64,000 bases of DNA from Solirubrobacter phytolaccae (GTDB lineage: Bacteria; Actinomycetota; Thermoleophilia; Solirubrobacterales; Solirubrobacteraceae), in the NCBI RefSeq assembly GCF_027587195.1, contig NZ_JAPDDP010000006.1, forward strand, positions 101,901 to 165,900, written 5' to 3'. The notes beneath the pieces were generated by a model, which saw only the letters and a list, made by a program, of their open reading frames with translations, ran no database searches and had not been told where the DNA came from. Both the position numbers and the translations under genes were made by a program. The number at the start of each line of letters is the position of its first letter. Position 1 is the stretch's first letter. This document shows positions 25,378 through 33,362 of this stretch, one piece after another.

Positions 25378-26703
25378 GTGTTGCGGCGACTCGCCCCGAT
25401 CGTCGTACTCGCAGGCCTGTCCGTGCTTCTCGGCCTGCCGTTCCTGCGTTCCGCGTCGGCGGCGCCGCTCGCCGCGAAGGGCGCCGTCCGGCTCGTCGAC
25501 CCGAGTGGTGGGCCACTTTCCGGCCAATGGCAGAGCTGGGCGACGCACGCGCTCGTCCCGACCGTCACGGGGCAGGTGACGCTGCGGCTGACCGGGTGTC
25601 CGGGACTCCCGCGGATGGCCGGCTGCGTGTACACGCGCCAGCCGCGCGTGATCTACGTCAAGCCCGGCATCAAGCAGCCGCGGGCCGTCCTGCTGCACGA
25701 GCTCGGGCATGTCTATGACCTGACCGTCTTCTCGAACACGGATCGCGGACGGTTCCGCAAGATCATGCGCCGGCCGCACACGCGCTGGTGGAGCGGGACC
25801 CGCCCGCTGGCCGAGTGGTTCGCCGAGGCCTACGCGTGGTGCTCCCGCTACGCGCGGATCGAGTCCGTGAAGGACTACGCGATCTACGAGTACGACCCGA
25901 CACCGGCCCAGCACCGCCAGGCCTGCTCGCTGATCAAGACCGCGGCCCGCGACCGCACGCCACCGGCGCCGCCGCCCGACGCCCCGCCGGTCGTGACCGG
26001 CGACCCGGCCCAGAGCTCCACCCAGCCCGCCCCGTCGACGACGCCCGGACCGGCGCCGATGCCGACGGTGCCGGCGAGGTCGACGCCGGCCGGGCGGGCG
26101 GCCGAGTCGACGCCGAGCCCGGCGAAGACCGCCACGCCGACCGCGACCAAGACGCCCACCGCGACCCCGACGGCGACGAAGACGCCGGCGCCGAGCCCGA
26201 CGCGCACGGCGAGCCCGACCCCGACCGCGACGCCCACGGCCACCAGCACGGCGTCACCGACGGCCACCGCCACCACGACGGCGAGCCCGACCGCCACGGC
26301 GACGAGCACCCCGACGCCCTCGGCGACCCCGACGGCGACCGCGACGCCGACGCCTTCCGCGACGGCCACCGCCACGCCGACCACGACCGCAACGCCGGCA
26401 CCGACTCCCACCGCGACCGCAACGACCACCCCCGAGCCGACGGCGACGCCCACGGCGACCGCGTCACCGACGGCCACCGCCACACCCGCCCCGACCGCCA
26501 CGCCGACGGAGACGCCCGTCGCGACCCCCACCCCCGTGGCGACCGAGACGCCCTCGCCCGAGCCCGAGCCGACCGAGACCCCCGAGCCGCCGGACCCGTT
26601 CGACCCCGCGTGGTGGGTCTGGTGCGTGCTCTACGGCGACTGTGGCGGTCCGCTCGAGCCGATCTGGCCGGACTTTCGGGAGCGCGTCTCGCTCGTGCCA
26701 TGA
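25378..26703 (+). CDS. secreted HExxH metalloprotease-like protein with Thr/Pro-rich tail
   Basis: A 441-residue protein with a signal peptide (residues 1-29, cleavage near ASA-APL). A small globular domain to about residue 190 holds a zinc-peptidase motif [11 protein letters not shown] (H107, E108, H111); a likely third ligand is a glutamate in [13 protein letters not shown] (E146 or E150), as in gluzincins. Four cysteines may form disulfides. Residues 215-405 are a low-complexity TPTAT-type linker, and the end is [13 protein letters not shown]. The linker would span the cell envelope or be glycosylated. Start GTG at 25378. The stop overlaps the next ATG (ATGA). Confidence 0.7.
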   Translation: MLRRLAPIVVLAGLSVLLGLPFLRSASAAPLAAKGAVRLVDPSGGPLSGQWQSWATHALVPTVTGQVTLRLTGCPGLPRMAGCVYTRQPRVIYVKPGIKQPRAVLLHELGHVYDLTVFSNTDRGRFRKIMRRPHTRWWSGTRPLAEWFAEAYAWCSRYARIESVKDYAIYEYDPTPAQHRQACSLIKTAARDRTPPAPPPDAPPVVTGDPAQSSTQPAPSTTPGPAPMPTVPARSTPAGRAAESTPSPAKTATPTATKTPTATPTATKTPAPSPTRTASPTPTATPTATSTASPTATATTTASPTATATSTPTPSATPTATATPTPSATATATPTTTATPAPTPTATATTTPEPTATPTATASPTATATPAPTATPTETPVATPTPVATETPSPEPEPTETPEPPDPFDPAWWVWCVLYGDCGGPLEPIWPDFRERVSLVP

Positions 26704-27044
26704 TGGCCGGCATGGAAGGGTCGGTCGTGTGGCGCGCGGCGCTGCTTCAGGCGCTGACGCTCGGAGTCGTGGCGCTCACGTTGTCGGTGACGCTGGATCG
26801 GGAGTTCTTCGTGTCCTGGGGCTGGCTCGCCGGCCCGGGCGCGTGGGCGGTGTGCGCGCTCTTCACCGGCGCGGTCCTCAAGCTCCCGCTCCTCCCCGTG
26901 CTCGCGGGCGCGGCCCTCGCCGGCATCCCGAGCCTGATCGGCGTGCTGCTCGACCAGCACTGGCTCGGCGCGCCGCTCGCGGTGGCGATCTTCGCGATCT
27001 GGTGCGGCCGACTCGCTCGCTCTCGACGACTGGCGGTGGCGTGA
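26700..27044 (+). CDS. small integral membrane protein
   Basis: 114 residues with three or four hydrophobic segments ([18 protein letters not shown], then [19 protein letters not shown], then [20 protein letters not shown]). It resembles small actinobacterial membrane proteins of no known function. ATGA overlap with the upstream metalloprotease and TGATG overlap with the downstream SDR indicate a single transcript of three genes. Confidence 0.65.
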   Translation: MMAGMEGSVVWRAALLQALTLGVVALTLSVTLDREFFVSWGWLAGPGAWAVCALFTGAVLKLPLLPVLAGAALAGIPSLIGVLLDQHWLGAPLAVAIFAIWCGRLARSRRLAVA

Positions 27045-27790
27045 TGGATCTCGGGCTCGCAGGCAAGGCCGCGCTGGTCACGGCCGGCTCGAAGGGCATC
27101 GGCCGCGGCATCGCCGACGCGCTCTCCGCCGAGGGCGCGAGGGTCGCGGTCACCTCCCGCTCGACCGAACGCGCCGAGCAGGTCGCGGGCGAGATCGGCG
27201 GCTGCGGCTACGCGTTCGACTCCGACGACCTCGACGCGGTCCCGGGCCTCATCGACGCGGTCGAGGCCGACCTCGGCCCGATCGACATCTACGTCGCCAA
27301 CACCGGCGGCCCGCCCGCCGGCGACCCGCTCGCCTTCACGCGTGAGCAGTGGGAAGCGGCCCAGCGCACGCTCCTGCTCTCGCCGATGGCGATCCTCCAG
27401 CGCCTCGTCCCCGGCATGCGCGAGCGCGGCTTCGGGCGCGTCGTCGCCGTCGGCTCGATGGCCGTGCGCGAGCCGATCGACGCCCTCCAGCTCTCCAACG
27501 CCCACCGCCCCGGCCTCGTCGCCGCGTTCAAGGTCCTCGCCCGCCAGCACGCCGCCCACGGCCTGACGTTCAACCACGTGCACCCGGGCAAGATCGCGAC
27601 CGACCGCATGATCGACACCGCCGGCTCCCTCGAAGCCGCCCGCGAGGACGCCAAGAAGACCATCCCGGCGGGCCGCCTCGGCACCGTCGAAGAGCTCGCC
27701 GCGGCCGCCGTCTTCCTGTGCTCGGAGCCCGCCGCGTACATCAACGGCACGGCGATTCTGGTCGACGGCGGACTCACCCGAAGCGTCTGA
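27044..27790 (+). CDS. SDR-family oxidoreductase with atypical active site
   Basis: A 248-residue short-chain dehydrogenase/reductase. The cofactor loop is TAGSKGIGRGIAD, the structural motif is VANTGGPP (NNAG position), and the end is INGTAILVDGGLTRS. The catalytic serine is in VGSMAVREP, but where YxxxK is expected the protein has LSNAHRPGLVAAFK, so the tyrosine is absent. Such LSNxxRxGL variants form a recognised subgroup annotated as 3-oxoacyl-ACP reductase-like; the true reaction is unknown. The ATG at 27044 shares a base with the previous stop. Confidence 0.8.
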   Translation: MDLGLAGKAALVTAGSKGIGRGIADALSAEGARVAVTSRSTERAEQVAGEIGGCGYAFDSDDLDAVPGLIDAVEADLGPIDIYVANTGGPPAGDPLAFTREQWEAAQRTLLLSPMAILQRLVPGMRERGFGRVVAVGSMAVREPIDALQLSNAHRPGLVAAFKVLARQHAAHGLTFNHVHPGKIATDRMIDTAGSLEAAREDAKKTIPAGRLGTVEELAAAAVFLCSEPAAYINGTAILVDGGLTRSV

Positions 27791-27792
27791 CC

Positions 27793-27798
27793 TAGAAT
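27793..27798 (+). promoter_or_regulatory. -10 box of the tRNA-Glu gene
   Basis: TAGAAT ten bases before the tRNA-Glu 5' end, in the short gap after the SDR stop. No clear -35 at 17 bp spacing. Confidence 0.5.
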
Positions 27799-27808
27799 CT
27801 CTCCCCGC

Positions 27809-27880
27809 GCCCCCATGGTGTAGCGGTTAGCACGCGAGCCTTTCACGCTTGTAGCACGGGTTCGATTCCCGTTGGGGGTA
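27809..27880 (+). tRNA. tRNA-Glu (anticodon TTC)
   Basis: A 72-nt cloverleaf. The acceptor GCCCCCA pairs with TGGGGGT (G-T at the first pair), the D arm is GGTGTAGCGGTTAGCAC, the anticodon loop CTTTCAC gives TTC, the T arm is CGGG TTCGATT CCCG, and the discriminator is A. No encoded CCA. Confidence 0.95.
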
Positions 27881-27891
27881 CTGCCGAGGCC

Positions 27892-27897
27892 TAGACT
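27892..27897 (+). promoter_or_regulatory. -10 box (TAGACT) before a probably leaderless hemW
   Basis: TAGACT ends nine bases before the hemW GTG, with no Shine-Dalgarno between. The distance fits transcription starting at or just before the start codon. Confidence 0.4.
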
Positions 27898-27906
27898 CGA
27901 CGGTCC

Positions 27907-29121
27907 GTGGCTCGTCTACCCGCAGGAGATCCCGCGCCCGCCGACGGCGAGCTCCCGGACAGCGCGCTCGCCGGTGTCGGGACGCGGCCGTTCGGGTTCT
28001 ACGTGCACGTGCCGTTCTGCGCTTCGCGCTGCGGCTATTGCGACTTCAACACGTACGTGCCCGGCGAGCAGGGGGCCGAGCAGGCGAGCGGGTACGTGAG
28101 CGCGGTGCTGGCGGAGATCGACCTCGCGGCGAAGGTGCTCGGTGAGGCGCGGCCGCGCGTGAGCACCGTGTTCTTCGGCGGCGGCACGCCGTCGCTGCTG
28201 GCCGCGGAGGAGCTGATCCGGATCCTGCGGCGGATCGAGGAGCGGTTCGGCCTCGAGCCGGGGGCGGAGGTCACGACCGAGGCCAATCCGGAGTCGGTTG
28301 GCCCGGCGAAGCTGACAGCGCTCCGCGAGGCGGGCTTCACGCGGCTGTCGCTGGGAATGCAGAGCGCGGTGCCGCGCGTGCTGGCGACGCTCGAGCGCGC
28401 GCACTCGCCCGGGCGGCCGCAGCAGGCCGTCGTGGAGGCGCGGGCCGCCGGGTTCGAGCAGGTCAGCCTGGACCTGATCTACGGGACGCCGGGCGAGACC
28501 GCTGAGGACTGGCGGACTTCGCTCGACGCGGCATTGAGCGCGGAGCCCGATCACCTGTCGACGTACTCGCTGATCGTCGAGCCCGGAACGCGGCTCGCGG
28601 CGCAGGTGCGCCGCGGCGAGCTGGTCACCCCGGGCGAGGCCGTGATCGTGGACCGCTTCGAGACGGCGGAACGGGTGCTCGCGGAAGCCGGGATGCACTG
28701 GTACGAGACGTGCTCGTGGGCGACGAGCGAGGCAGCCTGGTGCCGGCACAACCTCGGCTACTGGGGCGGCGACGACTGGTGGGGCGCGGGGCCCGGCGCG
28801 CACAGCCACGTCGGCGGCGTGCGGTGGTGGAACGTGCTGCACCCGAAGGCCTGGAGCGAGCGCCTGCAGGCCGGCACGTCACCCGCCGCGGCGCGTGAGC
28901 TGCCCGGCAGCGAGGAGGTCCGGCTCGAGCGCGTGATGCTCGGGTTGCGACTCCGGTCCGGCGTGGCGCTCGACCAGCTCACCCGGCAAGGCCGGACCGC
29001 GGCCACGCGCCACCTCGCCGAAGGACTCCTCGAACCGGACGACCACGCGGCCGGCCGGGCCGTGCTCACGCTCCGTGGCCGGCTGCTCGCCGACCCCGTC
29101 ACGATCGACCTCGCCGCTTAG
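27907..29121 (+). CDS. hemW: radical SAM protein HemW (heme chaperone, CPO-III-like)
   Basis: A 404-residue radical SAM protein. The 4Fe-4S motif is PFCASRCGYCDF (CxxxCxxC), followed by the SAM-binding FFGGGTPSLL, LSLGMQS and the C-terminal HNLGYWGGDDWWGAGPGAHS that is typical of HemW. It binds heme and is thought to insert it into respiratory proteins; it is not a true coproporphyrinogen oxidase. Length is normal. The GTG lies 26 bases after tRNA-Glu, with a -10-like TAGACT, so it may be leaderless. It converges with a small membrane protein gene (4-bp overlap). Confidence 0.9.
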   Translation: MARLPAGDPAPADGELPDSALAGVGTRPFGFYVHVPFCASRCGYCDFNTYVPGEQGAEQASGYVSAVLAEIDLAAKVLGEARPRVSTVFFGGGTPSLLAAEELIRILRRIEERFGLEPGAEVTTEANPESVGPAKLTALREAGFTRLSLGMQSAVPRVLATLERAHSPGRPQQAVVEARAAGFEQVSLDLIYGTPGETAEDWRTSLDAALSAEPDHLSTYSLIVEPGTRLAAQVRRGELVTPGEAVIVDRFETAERVLAEAGMHWYETCSWATSEAAWCRHNLGYWGGDDWWGAGPGAHSHVGGVRWWNVLHPKAWSERLQAGTSPAAARELPGSEEVRLERVMLGLRLRSGVALDQLTRQGRTAATRHLAEGLLEPDDHAAGRAVLTLRGRLLADPVTIDLAA

Positions 29122-29276
29122 GCCTCGTCAGGCCAGTGACCGTGCGCGTCGAAGTACTCGCGCGCGGCCTCTTCCTTGGCGCGGTCGTCGTCCTTCTTCG
29201 CGAGGAAGTAGATGATCACCGCGCACATGGCCAGGCCGAGGATGATGGAGACCCAGCCCCAGATTTCGTAGAACAT
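29118..29276 (-). CDS. small single-span membrane protein encoded right behind tRNA-Lys
   Basis: 52 residues: a transmembrane helix (WVSIILGLAMCAVIIYFLA) followed by a charged cytosolic tail KKDDDRAKEEAAREYFDAHGHWPDEA. Not a family I can name. Its ATG lies three bases after the 3' end of tRNA-Lys on the same strand, so after tRNA 3' processing the mRNA would be almost leaderless. An upstream in-frame TTG at 29303 lies within the tRNA and is not believed. The reading frame looks real because of its hydrophobic helix and acidic tail. Confidence 0.65.
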   Translation of the reverse strand: MFYEIWGWVSIILGLAMCAVIIYFLAKKDDDRAKEEAAREYFDAHGHWPDEA

Positions 29277-29279
29277 GAG

Positions 29280-29351
29280 TGCCGCCGGTTGGATTCGAAC
29301 CAACGCACAACGGATTAAAAGTCCGCTGCTCTACCACTGAGCTACGGCGGC
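29280..29351 (-). tRNA. tRNA-Lys (anticodon TTT)
   Basis: Minus-strand 72-nt cloverleaf. The acceptor GCCGCCG pairs with CGGCGGC, the D arm is TAGCTCAGTGGTAGAGCA, the anticodon loop CTTTTAA gives TTT, the T arm is TTGG TTCGAAT CCAA, and the discriminator is A. A TACAGT box on the minus strand at 29363-29368 is a likely -10. Confidence 0.95.
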
Positions 29352-29391
29352 TGGCGCGTGCGACTGTATCGCGCGAGTAGGCTTGACCGAG

Positions 29392-30015
29392 GTGAGCGCA
29401 GGTCAAGTGGAGGAGACGGGCGGCCGCCGCCGTCGGCGGACGCCTGAGGTCGCCGAGGCGGAGATCGTGGCTGCGGCAGAGGCGCTGCTGCGCGAGCGGT
29501 CGTTCCGTGAGCTGACCGTGGACGAGGTGATGCGGCGGACGGATCTGTCCCGCCCGTCGTTCTACGTCTACTTCCGCGACCGGCATCATCTGATGCTCCG
29601 TGTCGTCGAGCACGTCGGCGCCGAGCTGCGGACGATGTCCCAGCGCTGGTACGCCGGCTCTGGCGACGGGCCCGCCCAGGCGCGCGAGGCGATGGAAGGC
29701 TTCGTCGAGGTCTACGCGCAGCACGGCGCGGTCCTGCGCGCCCTCGCGGACGCGGCGACGGACGACCGCGAGGTCGAGCGCGTGTACACCGGGCTCGTGC
29801 ACGAGTTCGTGGACGTCACCGCCCGCCACATCGAGAAGGAGATCGAGGCCGGGCGGGTGCTCCCGCTGGACCCGAAGGAGACCGCGCGGGCCCTCGTGTG
29901 GATGATGGAGCGCTACCTGAACCGCTCGATGGGCCACGAGCCCCGCACGCACCGCGAGACCGTCGCCGACACGCTGACGACGATCTGGACGCGCGTCCTC
30001 TACGGCGCGAGCTGA
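29392..30015 (+). CDS. TetR-family regulator
   Basis: A 207-residue TetR protein. The N-terminal HTH is EIVAAAEALLRERSFRELTVDEVMRRTDLSRPSFYVYFRDRHHLMLRV (shown here as two adjoining parts: ...ELTVDEVMRRTDLS / RPSFYVYFRDRHHL), the classic TetR helix pattern. The C-terminal ligand domain (VYTGLVHEFVDVTARHIEKE and ARALVWMMERYLNRSMG) resembles the EthR-like subgroup. The target is unknown. I chose the GTG at 29392; a TTG at 29383 is in frame. The 3' end overlaps a convergent small gene by 16 bases. Confidence 0.82.
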   Translation: MSAGQVEETGGRRRRRTPEVAEAEIVAAAEALLRERSFRELTVDEVMRRTDLSRPSFYVYFRDRHHLMLRVVEHVGAELRTMSQRWYAGSGDGPAQAREAMEGFVEVYAQHGAVLRALADAATDDREVERVYTGLVHEFVDVTARHIEKEIEAGRVLPLDPKETARALVWMMERYLNRSMGHEPRTHRETVADTLTTIWTRVLYGAS

Positions 30016-30371
30016 CGCGCGGCCCACACGCTGAGCGCGGCGCCGCTCGCGGCGAACGCGACGACCCCGGTACGGCCGAGCAGCGGCAGTGAGCGCCGCG
30101 CGGCCAGCGTCGCCAGCAGATCCGCCGCGTCCCCCGCCGCGCCCGCCAAGAGCCACGGACGTGCGTCAGCGCCGTTCTCCAGCGCGTGCCACAGCCCGCC
30201 GCCGATCGCCACGTCCCGCGCGCCAAACCCCGCGCCGAGCACCTTGGCGGCCGTGGTGGTGCCGTCCGCGCCGAGCCAGACGCGTCCGAACACGCCGGGG
30301 ACGACGGTCAGGCCGGCGCCAAGCCCAAGGCGGCCGACAGCGATCAGACGAGCGACGGTGGAAGCGTCCAT
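30000..30371 (-). CDS. small membrane protein, DUF4267-like
   Basis: 123 residues with three hydrophobic stretches (LIAVGRLGLGAGLTVVPGVF, then AKVLGAGFGARDVAIGGGLW, then LLGRTGVVAFAASGAALSVW). The arrangement resembles DUF4267-type membrane proteins, but I am not certain. Convergent with the TetR gene by 16 bases of overlap and divergent from the next gene. Confidence 0.55.
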   Translation of the reverse strand: MDASTVARLIAVGRLGLGAGLTVVPGVFGRVWLGADGTTTAAKVLGAGFGARDVAIGGGLWHALENGADARPWLLAGAAGDAADLLATLAARRSLPLLGRTGVVAFAASGAALSVWAARQLAP

Positions 30372-30439
30372 GCCTATGACGCTACCCAGCGCTCGTCCGT
30401 GCGTCCGCTCAGGACTGGACGAGCGGGCCGCGCATGGCT

Positions 30440-30455
30440 ATCACAGGCCTGTGAT
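30440..30455. promoter_or_regulatory. 16-bp perfect palindrome over a start codon
   Basis: ATCACAGGCCTGTGAT overlaps the GTG of the gene at 30451. It may be an operator, or a chance palindrome. Confidence 0.35.
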
Positions 30456-30900
30456 CCTGCGCATTGTCCTCATCGTGCTCGCACTCGCGGTCGTCGGCAC
30501 GGCGCTCTGGCCCGGAGGCGGGGACGTCACGGCCGGAGAGGAAGCGCTGGCGCGCGCGGAGACGCTGGCGCAGCAGGGCCGCTCGCTCACACCGGCGGCG
30601 CTCACCGACGCGTCGTTCGACCGATTCGTGGTCCTGAGCGGTCACGACACCGCCGACGAGATCCGGCAGACGCTCGGCTTCGACTGGAAGCGTGCCGAGC
30701 AGCTCGGGTACCACTGCTGCGACCCGGCCCCGCTCTGGGTCTTCGTGGAAGCCGACGAGGTCGTCGCGTTCTTCCGTGCCTCACCGGAGCTCAGCTACGG
30801 CGACGGCGTCCGTCCCGGCAGCTACCGCCCGGACGCGGCACTCTCCCTCGATAGAACGTATGTTCGAGTGCCGGTGACGCCGGGTAGCCCCGCCCTATGA
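30451..30900 (+). CDS. membrane-anchored protein of unknown function
   Basis: 149 residues with an N-terminal signal anchor (ILRIVLIVLALAVVGTALW) followed by an extracytoplasmic domain (FDRFVVLSGHDTADEIRQTL, YHCCDPAPLWVFVEADEVVAFF). I do not recognise the family. The GTG at 30451 lies inside a 16-bp palindrome. An ATGA junction couples it to the next gene. Confidence 0.6.
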   Translation: MILRIVLIVLALAVVGTALWPGGGDVTAGEEALARAETLAQQGRSLTPAALTDASFDRFVVLSGHDTADEIRQTLGFDWKRAEQLGYHCCDPAPLWVFVEADEVVAFFRASPELSYGDGVRPGSYRPDAALSLDRTYVRVPVTPGSPAL

Positions 30901-31091
30901 GCGAGATGACGAACACCGAGAAGGACCCGAACGAGTGGGTCACCGGCGACGAGCCGATGACCGGCGCCCAGGCCTCCTACCTGAAGACGCTCAGCGACGA
31001 GGCGGGCGAGGCCTTCGACGAGAAGATGACGAAGGCCGACGCCTCGAAGCGGATCGACGCGCTGCAGGGCAAGACCGGGCGCGGGCAGTAG
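30897..31091 (+). CDS. DUF3072 small protein
   Basis: 64 residues that match the DUF3072 pattern: DPNEWVTGDEPMTGAQASYL, KTLSDEAGEAFDEKMTKADA, SKRIDALQGKTGRG. Function unknown; the highly charged, short sequence suggests a DNA- or stress-related accessory protein, but that is a guess. ATGA overlap with the upstream gene. Its stop codon sits in the loop of the terminator hairpin. Confidence 0.75.
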   Translation: MSEMTNTEKDPNEWVTGDEPMTGAQASYLKTLSDEAGEAFDEKMTKADASKRIDALQGKTGRGQ

Positions 31092-31099
31092 CCCGCGCC
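31078..31099. terminator. bidirectional hairpin between DUF3072 and purH
   Basis: Arms GGCGCGGGC and GCCCGCGCC (9 bp) around AGTA, covering the DUF3072 stop and ending ten bases from the purH stop on the other strand. No T tract. Confidence 0.5.
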
Positions 31100-31108
31100 G
31101 AGCCGGGA

Positions 31109-32719
31109 TCAGTGCTTGAAGTGGCGGCGGTGCGTGAAGACCATCGAGATGCCCGCCGCGTCGGCGGCCTCGACGACTTCGTGGTCGCGCTTGGAGCCGC
31201 CCGGCTGGATGATCGCCGTGATGCCGGCGTCGATGCCCAGCTGCGGGCCGTCCGGGAACGGGAAGAACGCGTCTGAGGCCATCGCGGCGCCGTGGAGCGC
31301 GGAGCCCGCGATGCCGGCCTTCTCGATCGCCAGGCGCACGGAGTCCACGCGCGACATCTGGCCGGCGCCGATGCCGACCGAAGCCAGGTCGTTGGAGAGC
31401 ACGATCGCGTTCGAGCGCACGTGCTTGCAGACCTTCCAGGCGAAGAGCATCTCGCCCCACTCGGCCTCACTCGGCTTGCGGGCCGTCACGACCTGCATCT
31501 CCGTGCGGTCCTCCAGGCCCATGTCGCGGTCCTGCACGAGCAGGCCGCCCATGACGCGCTTGTAGTCGCGCTCGGCGATGTTCTGGCGGCGGCGCTCGCC
31601 GTCCTCGAGGATGCGCATGTTCGGCTTGGTGGCGAGCAGCTCGAGCGCCTCCTCCGTGAAGTGCGGCGCGAGGATGACCTCGCAGAACTGCTTCAGGAGC
31701 GCCTCGGCGAACTGCTTGTCGACCGGCTTGTTGACCGCGATCACGCCGCCGAAGGCCGACAGGGGGTCGCACGCGAACGCCGCGTGGTAGGCCTCGACGA
31801 CCGAGCCGCCGACCGCCACACCGCACGGGGTGTTGTGCTTGATGATCACGCACGCCGGCAGCTCGAACTCCTCCATCAACAGCCGCGCGGAGTTCAGGTC
31901 CAGCACGTTGTTGAACGACAGCTCCTTGCCGCCGAGCTGGCGCACCATCGAGAGCACGTGCATGCGCGCGCCCGAGTCGGCGTAGTAGGCGGCGCGCTGG
32001 TGCGGGTTCTCGCCGTACGAGAGGTCGGTCACCTTCTCGTAGGCGGTCATCATCAGCGGCGCGAAGTCGTCGGCCTGCTTCTCGACGAACCAGCGGGAGA
32101 TCGCGCTGTCGTAGCGTGCGGTGTAGGAGAACGCCTCGGCGGCCAGCGACTCGCGCGTGCCCAGCGATAGCTTGCCCTGCGCGTCCGTGAGCTCCTGCAG
32201 CACCGCGTCGTAGGACGCCGGGTTCACGACGACCGCGGAGAACGCGAAGTTCTTCGCCGCGGCGCGGATCATCGTCGGGCCACCGATGTCGATGTTCTCG
32301 ATCACCTCGTGGTCGGCGGCGCCGCGCCGGCGCGCCGTGGCCTCGAACGGGTACAGGTTCACGCACACGAGATCGACGAACTCGATCTCCTGCTCGGCCG
32401 CCGTCGCCAGGTGCTGCTCGTTGTCGCGCAGCGCCAGCAGGCCGGCGTAGAGCTTCGGATGCAGCGTCTTGACGCGGCCGTCCATGATCTCCGGGAAGCC
32501 GGTGAAGTCCGTGATGCCACGGACTTCGAGCCCGGCCTCGCGCAGGGCGGTGGCGGTGCCGCCGGTCGAGATGAGCTCGATGCCGAGCGCCGCGAGCCCG
32601 CGCGCGAACTCGACCACACCCGTCTTGTCGGAGACCGAGATCAGCGCGCGCTGGACACGGACCTCACCCGGCTGAACGATGGCCTCCATGGGACCGCGGA
32701 CGTTACCTGGAGCAGCCAT
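31109..32719 (-). CDS. purH: bifunctional AICAR formyltransferase/IMP cyclohydrolase
   Basis: A 536-residue protein of normal length. The N-terminal IMP cyclohydrolase domain (ALISVSDKTGVVEFARGL, TGGTATALREAGL, DGRVKTLHPKLYAGLLA) is followed by the formyltransferase domain (SYGENPHQRAAYY, VIIKHNTPCGVAV, with the catalytic Lys-His). It performs the last two steps of IMP synthesis. The ATG abuts the purN stop. An internal ATG (MEAIVQPGEV) is an alternative start. It ends the purN-purH unit, converging with DUF3072 across a hairpin. Confidence 0.97.
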   Translation of the reverse strand: MAAPGNVRGPMEAIVQPGEVRVQRALISVSDKTGVVEFARGLAALGIELISTGGTATALREAGLEVRGITDFTGFPEIMDGRVKTLHPKLYAGLLALRDNEQHLATAAEQEIEFVDLVCVNLYPFEATARRRGAADHEVIENIDIGGPTMIRAAAKNFAFSAVVVNPASYDAVLQELTDAQGKLSLGTRESLAAEAFSYTARYDSAISRWFVEKQADDFAPLMMTAYEKVTDLSYGENPHQRAAYYADSGARMHVLSMVRQLGGKELSFNNVLDLNSARLLMEEFELPACVIIKHNTPCGVAVGGSVVEAYHAAFACDPLSAFGGVIAVNKPVDKQFAEALLKQFCEVILAPHFTEEALELLATKPNMRILEDGERRRQNIAERDYKRVMGGLLVQDRDMGLEDRTEMQVVTARKPSEAEWGEMLFAWKVCKHVRSNAIVLSNDLASVGIGAGQMSRVDSVRLAIEKAGIAGSALHGAAMASDAFFPFPDGPQLGIDAGITAIIQPGGSKRDHEVVEAADAAGISMVFTHRRHFKH

Positions 32720-33340
32720 TCATTGAACCTCTACTGAGACGAAGCGGGGGTGTACGGGGTCGGGGCGGACGGCCCCGCGGGCGATCAACGCGACCGCGGA
32801 CGTCAGCAGGTCGTGCTCGACCGGGCGCAGACGGGCGCGGACCTCGTCCGCTTCTCTGACTTCCGGTAGTTCGAGCGCGCGTTGCAGGATGACAGGGCCG
32901 GTGTCCACGCCGGCGTCGACGAAGTGGACGGTGACGCCGAAGACCTTGACGCCGTACTCGAGCGCCTGCTCGACCGCGCGAATGCCCGGGAACGCGGGCA
33001 GCAGCGCGGGATGCACGTTGATCACGCGCTGCGGGAACCGGCCGAGGAACGCGGCCGACACGAGCTGCATGTAGCCCGCGAGCACGACGAGCTGGACGCC
33101 CTGCTCGAGCAGCCACGCGGCCATCGCCGTGTCCCGCGCCTCGCGGTCGGCGTACTCCGCGCCCGGGAAGGTCGCGGTCGCGATGCCGAGCGCCTCGGCG
33201 CGCGCCAGCGCCTGCGCGCCAGGCTTGTCCGAGCCGACCGCGACGACGTCGGCAGCGCGGCCGTGCACGCGGTCGAGGATGGCCTGGAGGTTGGAGCCGG
33301 TGCCCGACGCGAGGACCCCGACGCGGAAGCGGTCGGTCAT
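32720..33340 (-). CDS. purN: phosphoribosylglycinamide formyltransferase
   Basis: A 206-residue GAR transformylase using 10-formyl-THF. It has FRVGVLASGTGSNLQAILD at the N-terminus (phosphate loop), the formyl-site INVHPALLPAFPGI with its catalytic Asn-His, and HFVDAGVDTGPVI with the conserved aspartate. ATG at 33340; the stop touches the purH start, indicating one transcript. It lies 22 bases downstream of the recQ stop, so recQ may share the transcript. Confidence 0.96.
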   Translation of the reverse strand: MTDRFRVGVLASGTGSNLQAILDRVHGRAADVVAVGSDKPGAQALARAEALGIATATFPGAEYADREARDTAMAAWLLEQGVQLVVLAGYMQLVSAAFLGRFPQRVINVHPALLPAFPGIRAVEQALEYGVKVFGVTVHFVDAGVDTGPVILQRALELPEVREADEVRARLRPVEHDLLTSAVALIARGAVRPDPVHPRFVSVEVQ

Positions 33341-33362
33341 TGAGCCGATCAGTATGGGACGT

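Noticed and set aside
26120..26580. Tandem repeat or CRISPR-like array
   Set aside because: It is the coding sequence of the Thr/Pro linker of the metalloprotease, irregular and in frame.
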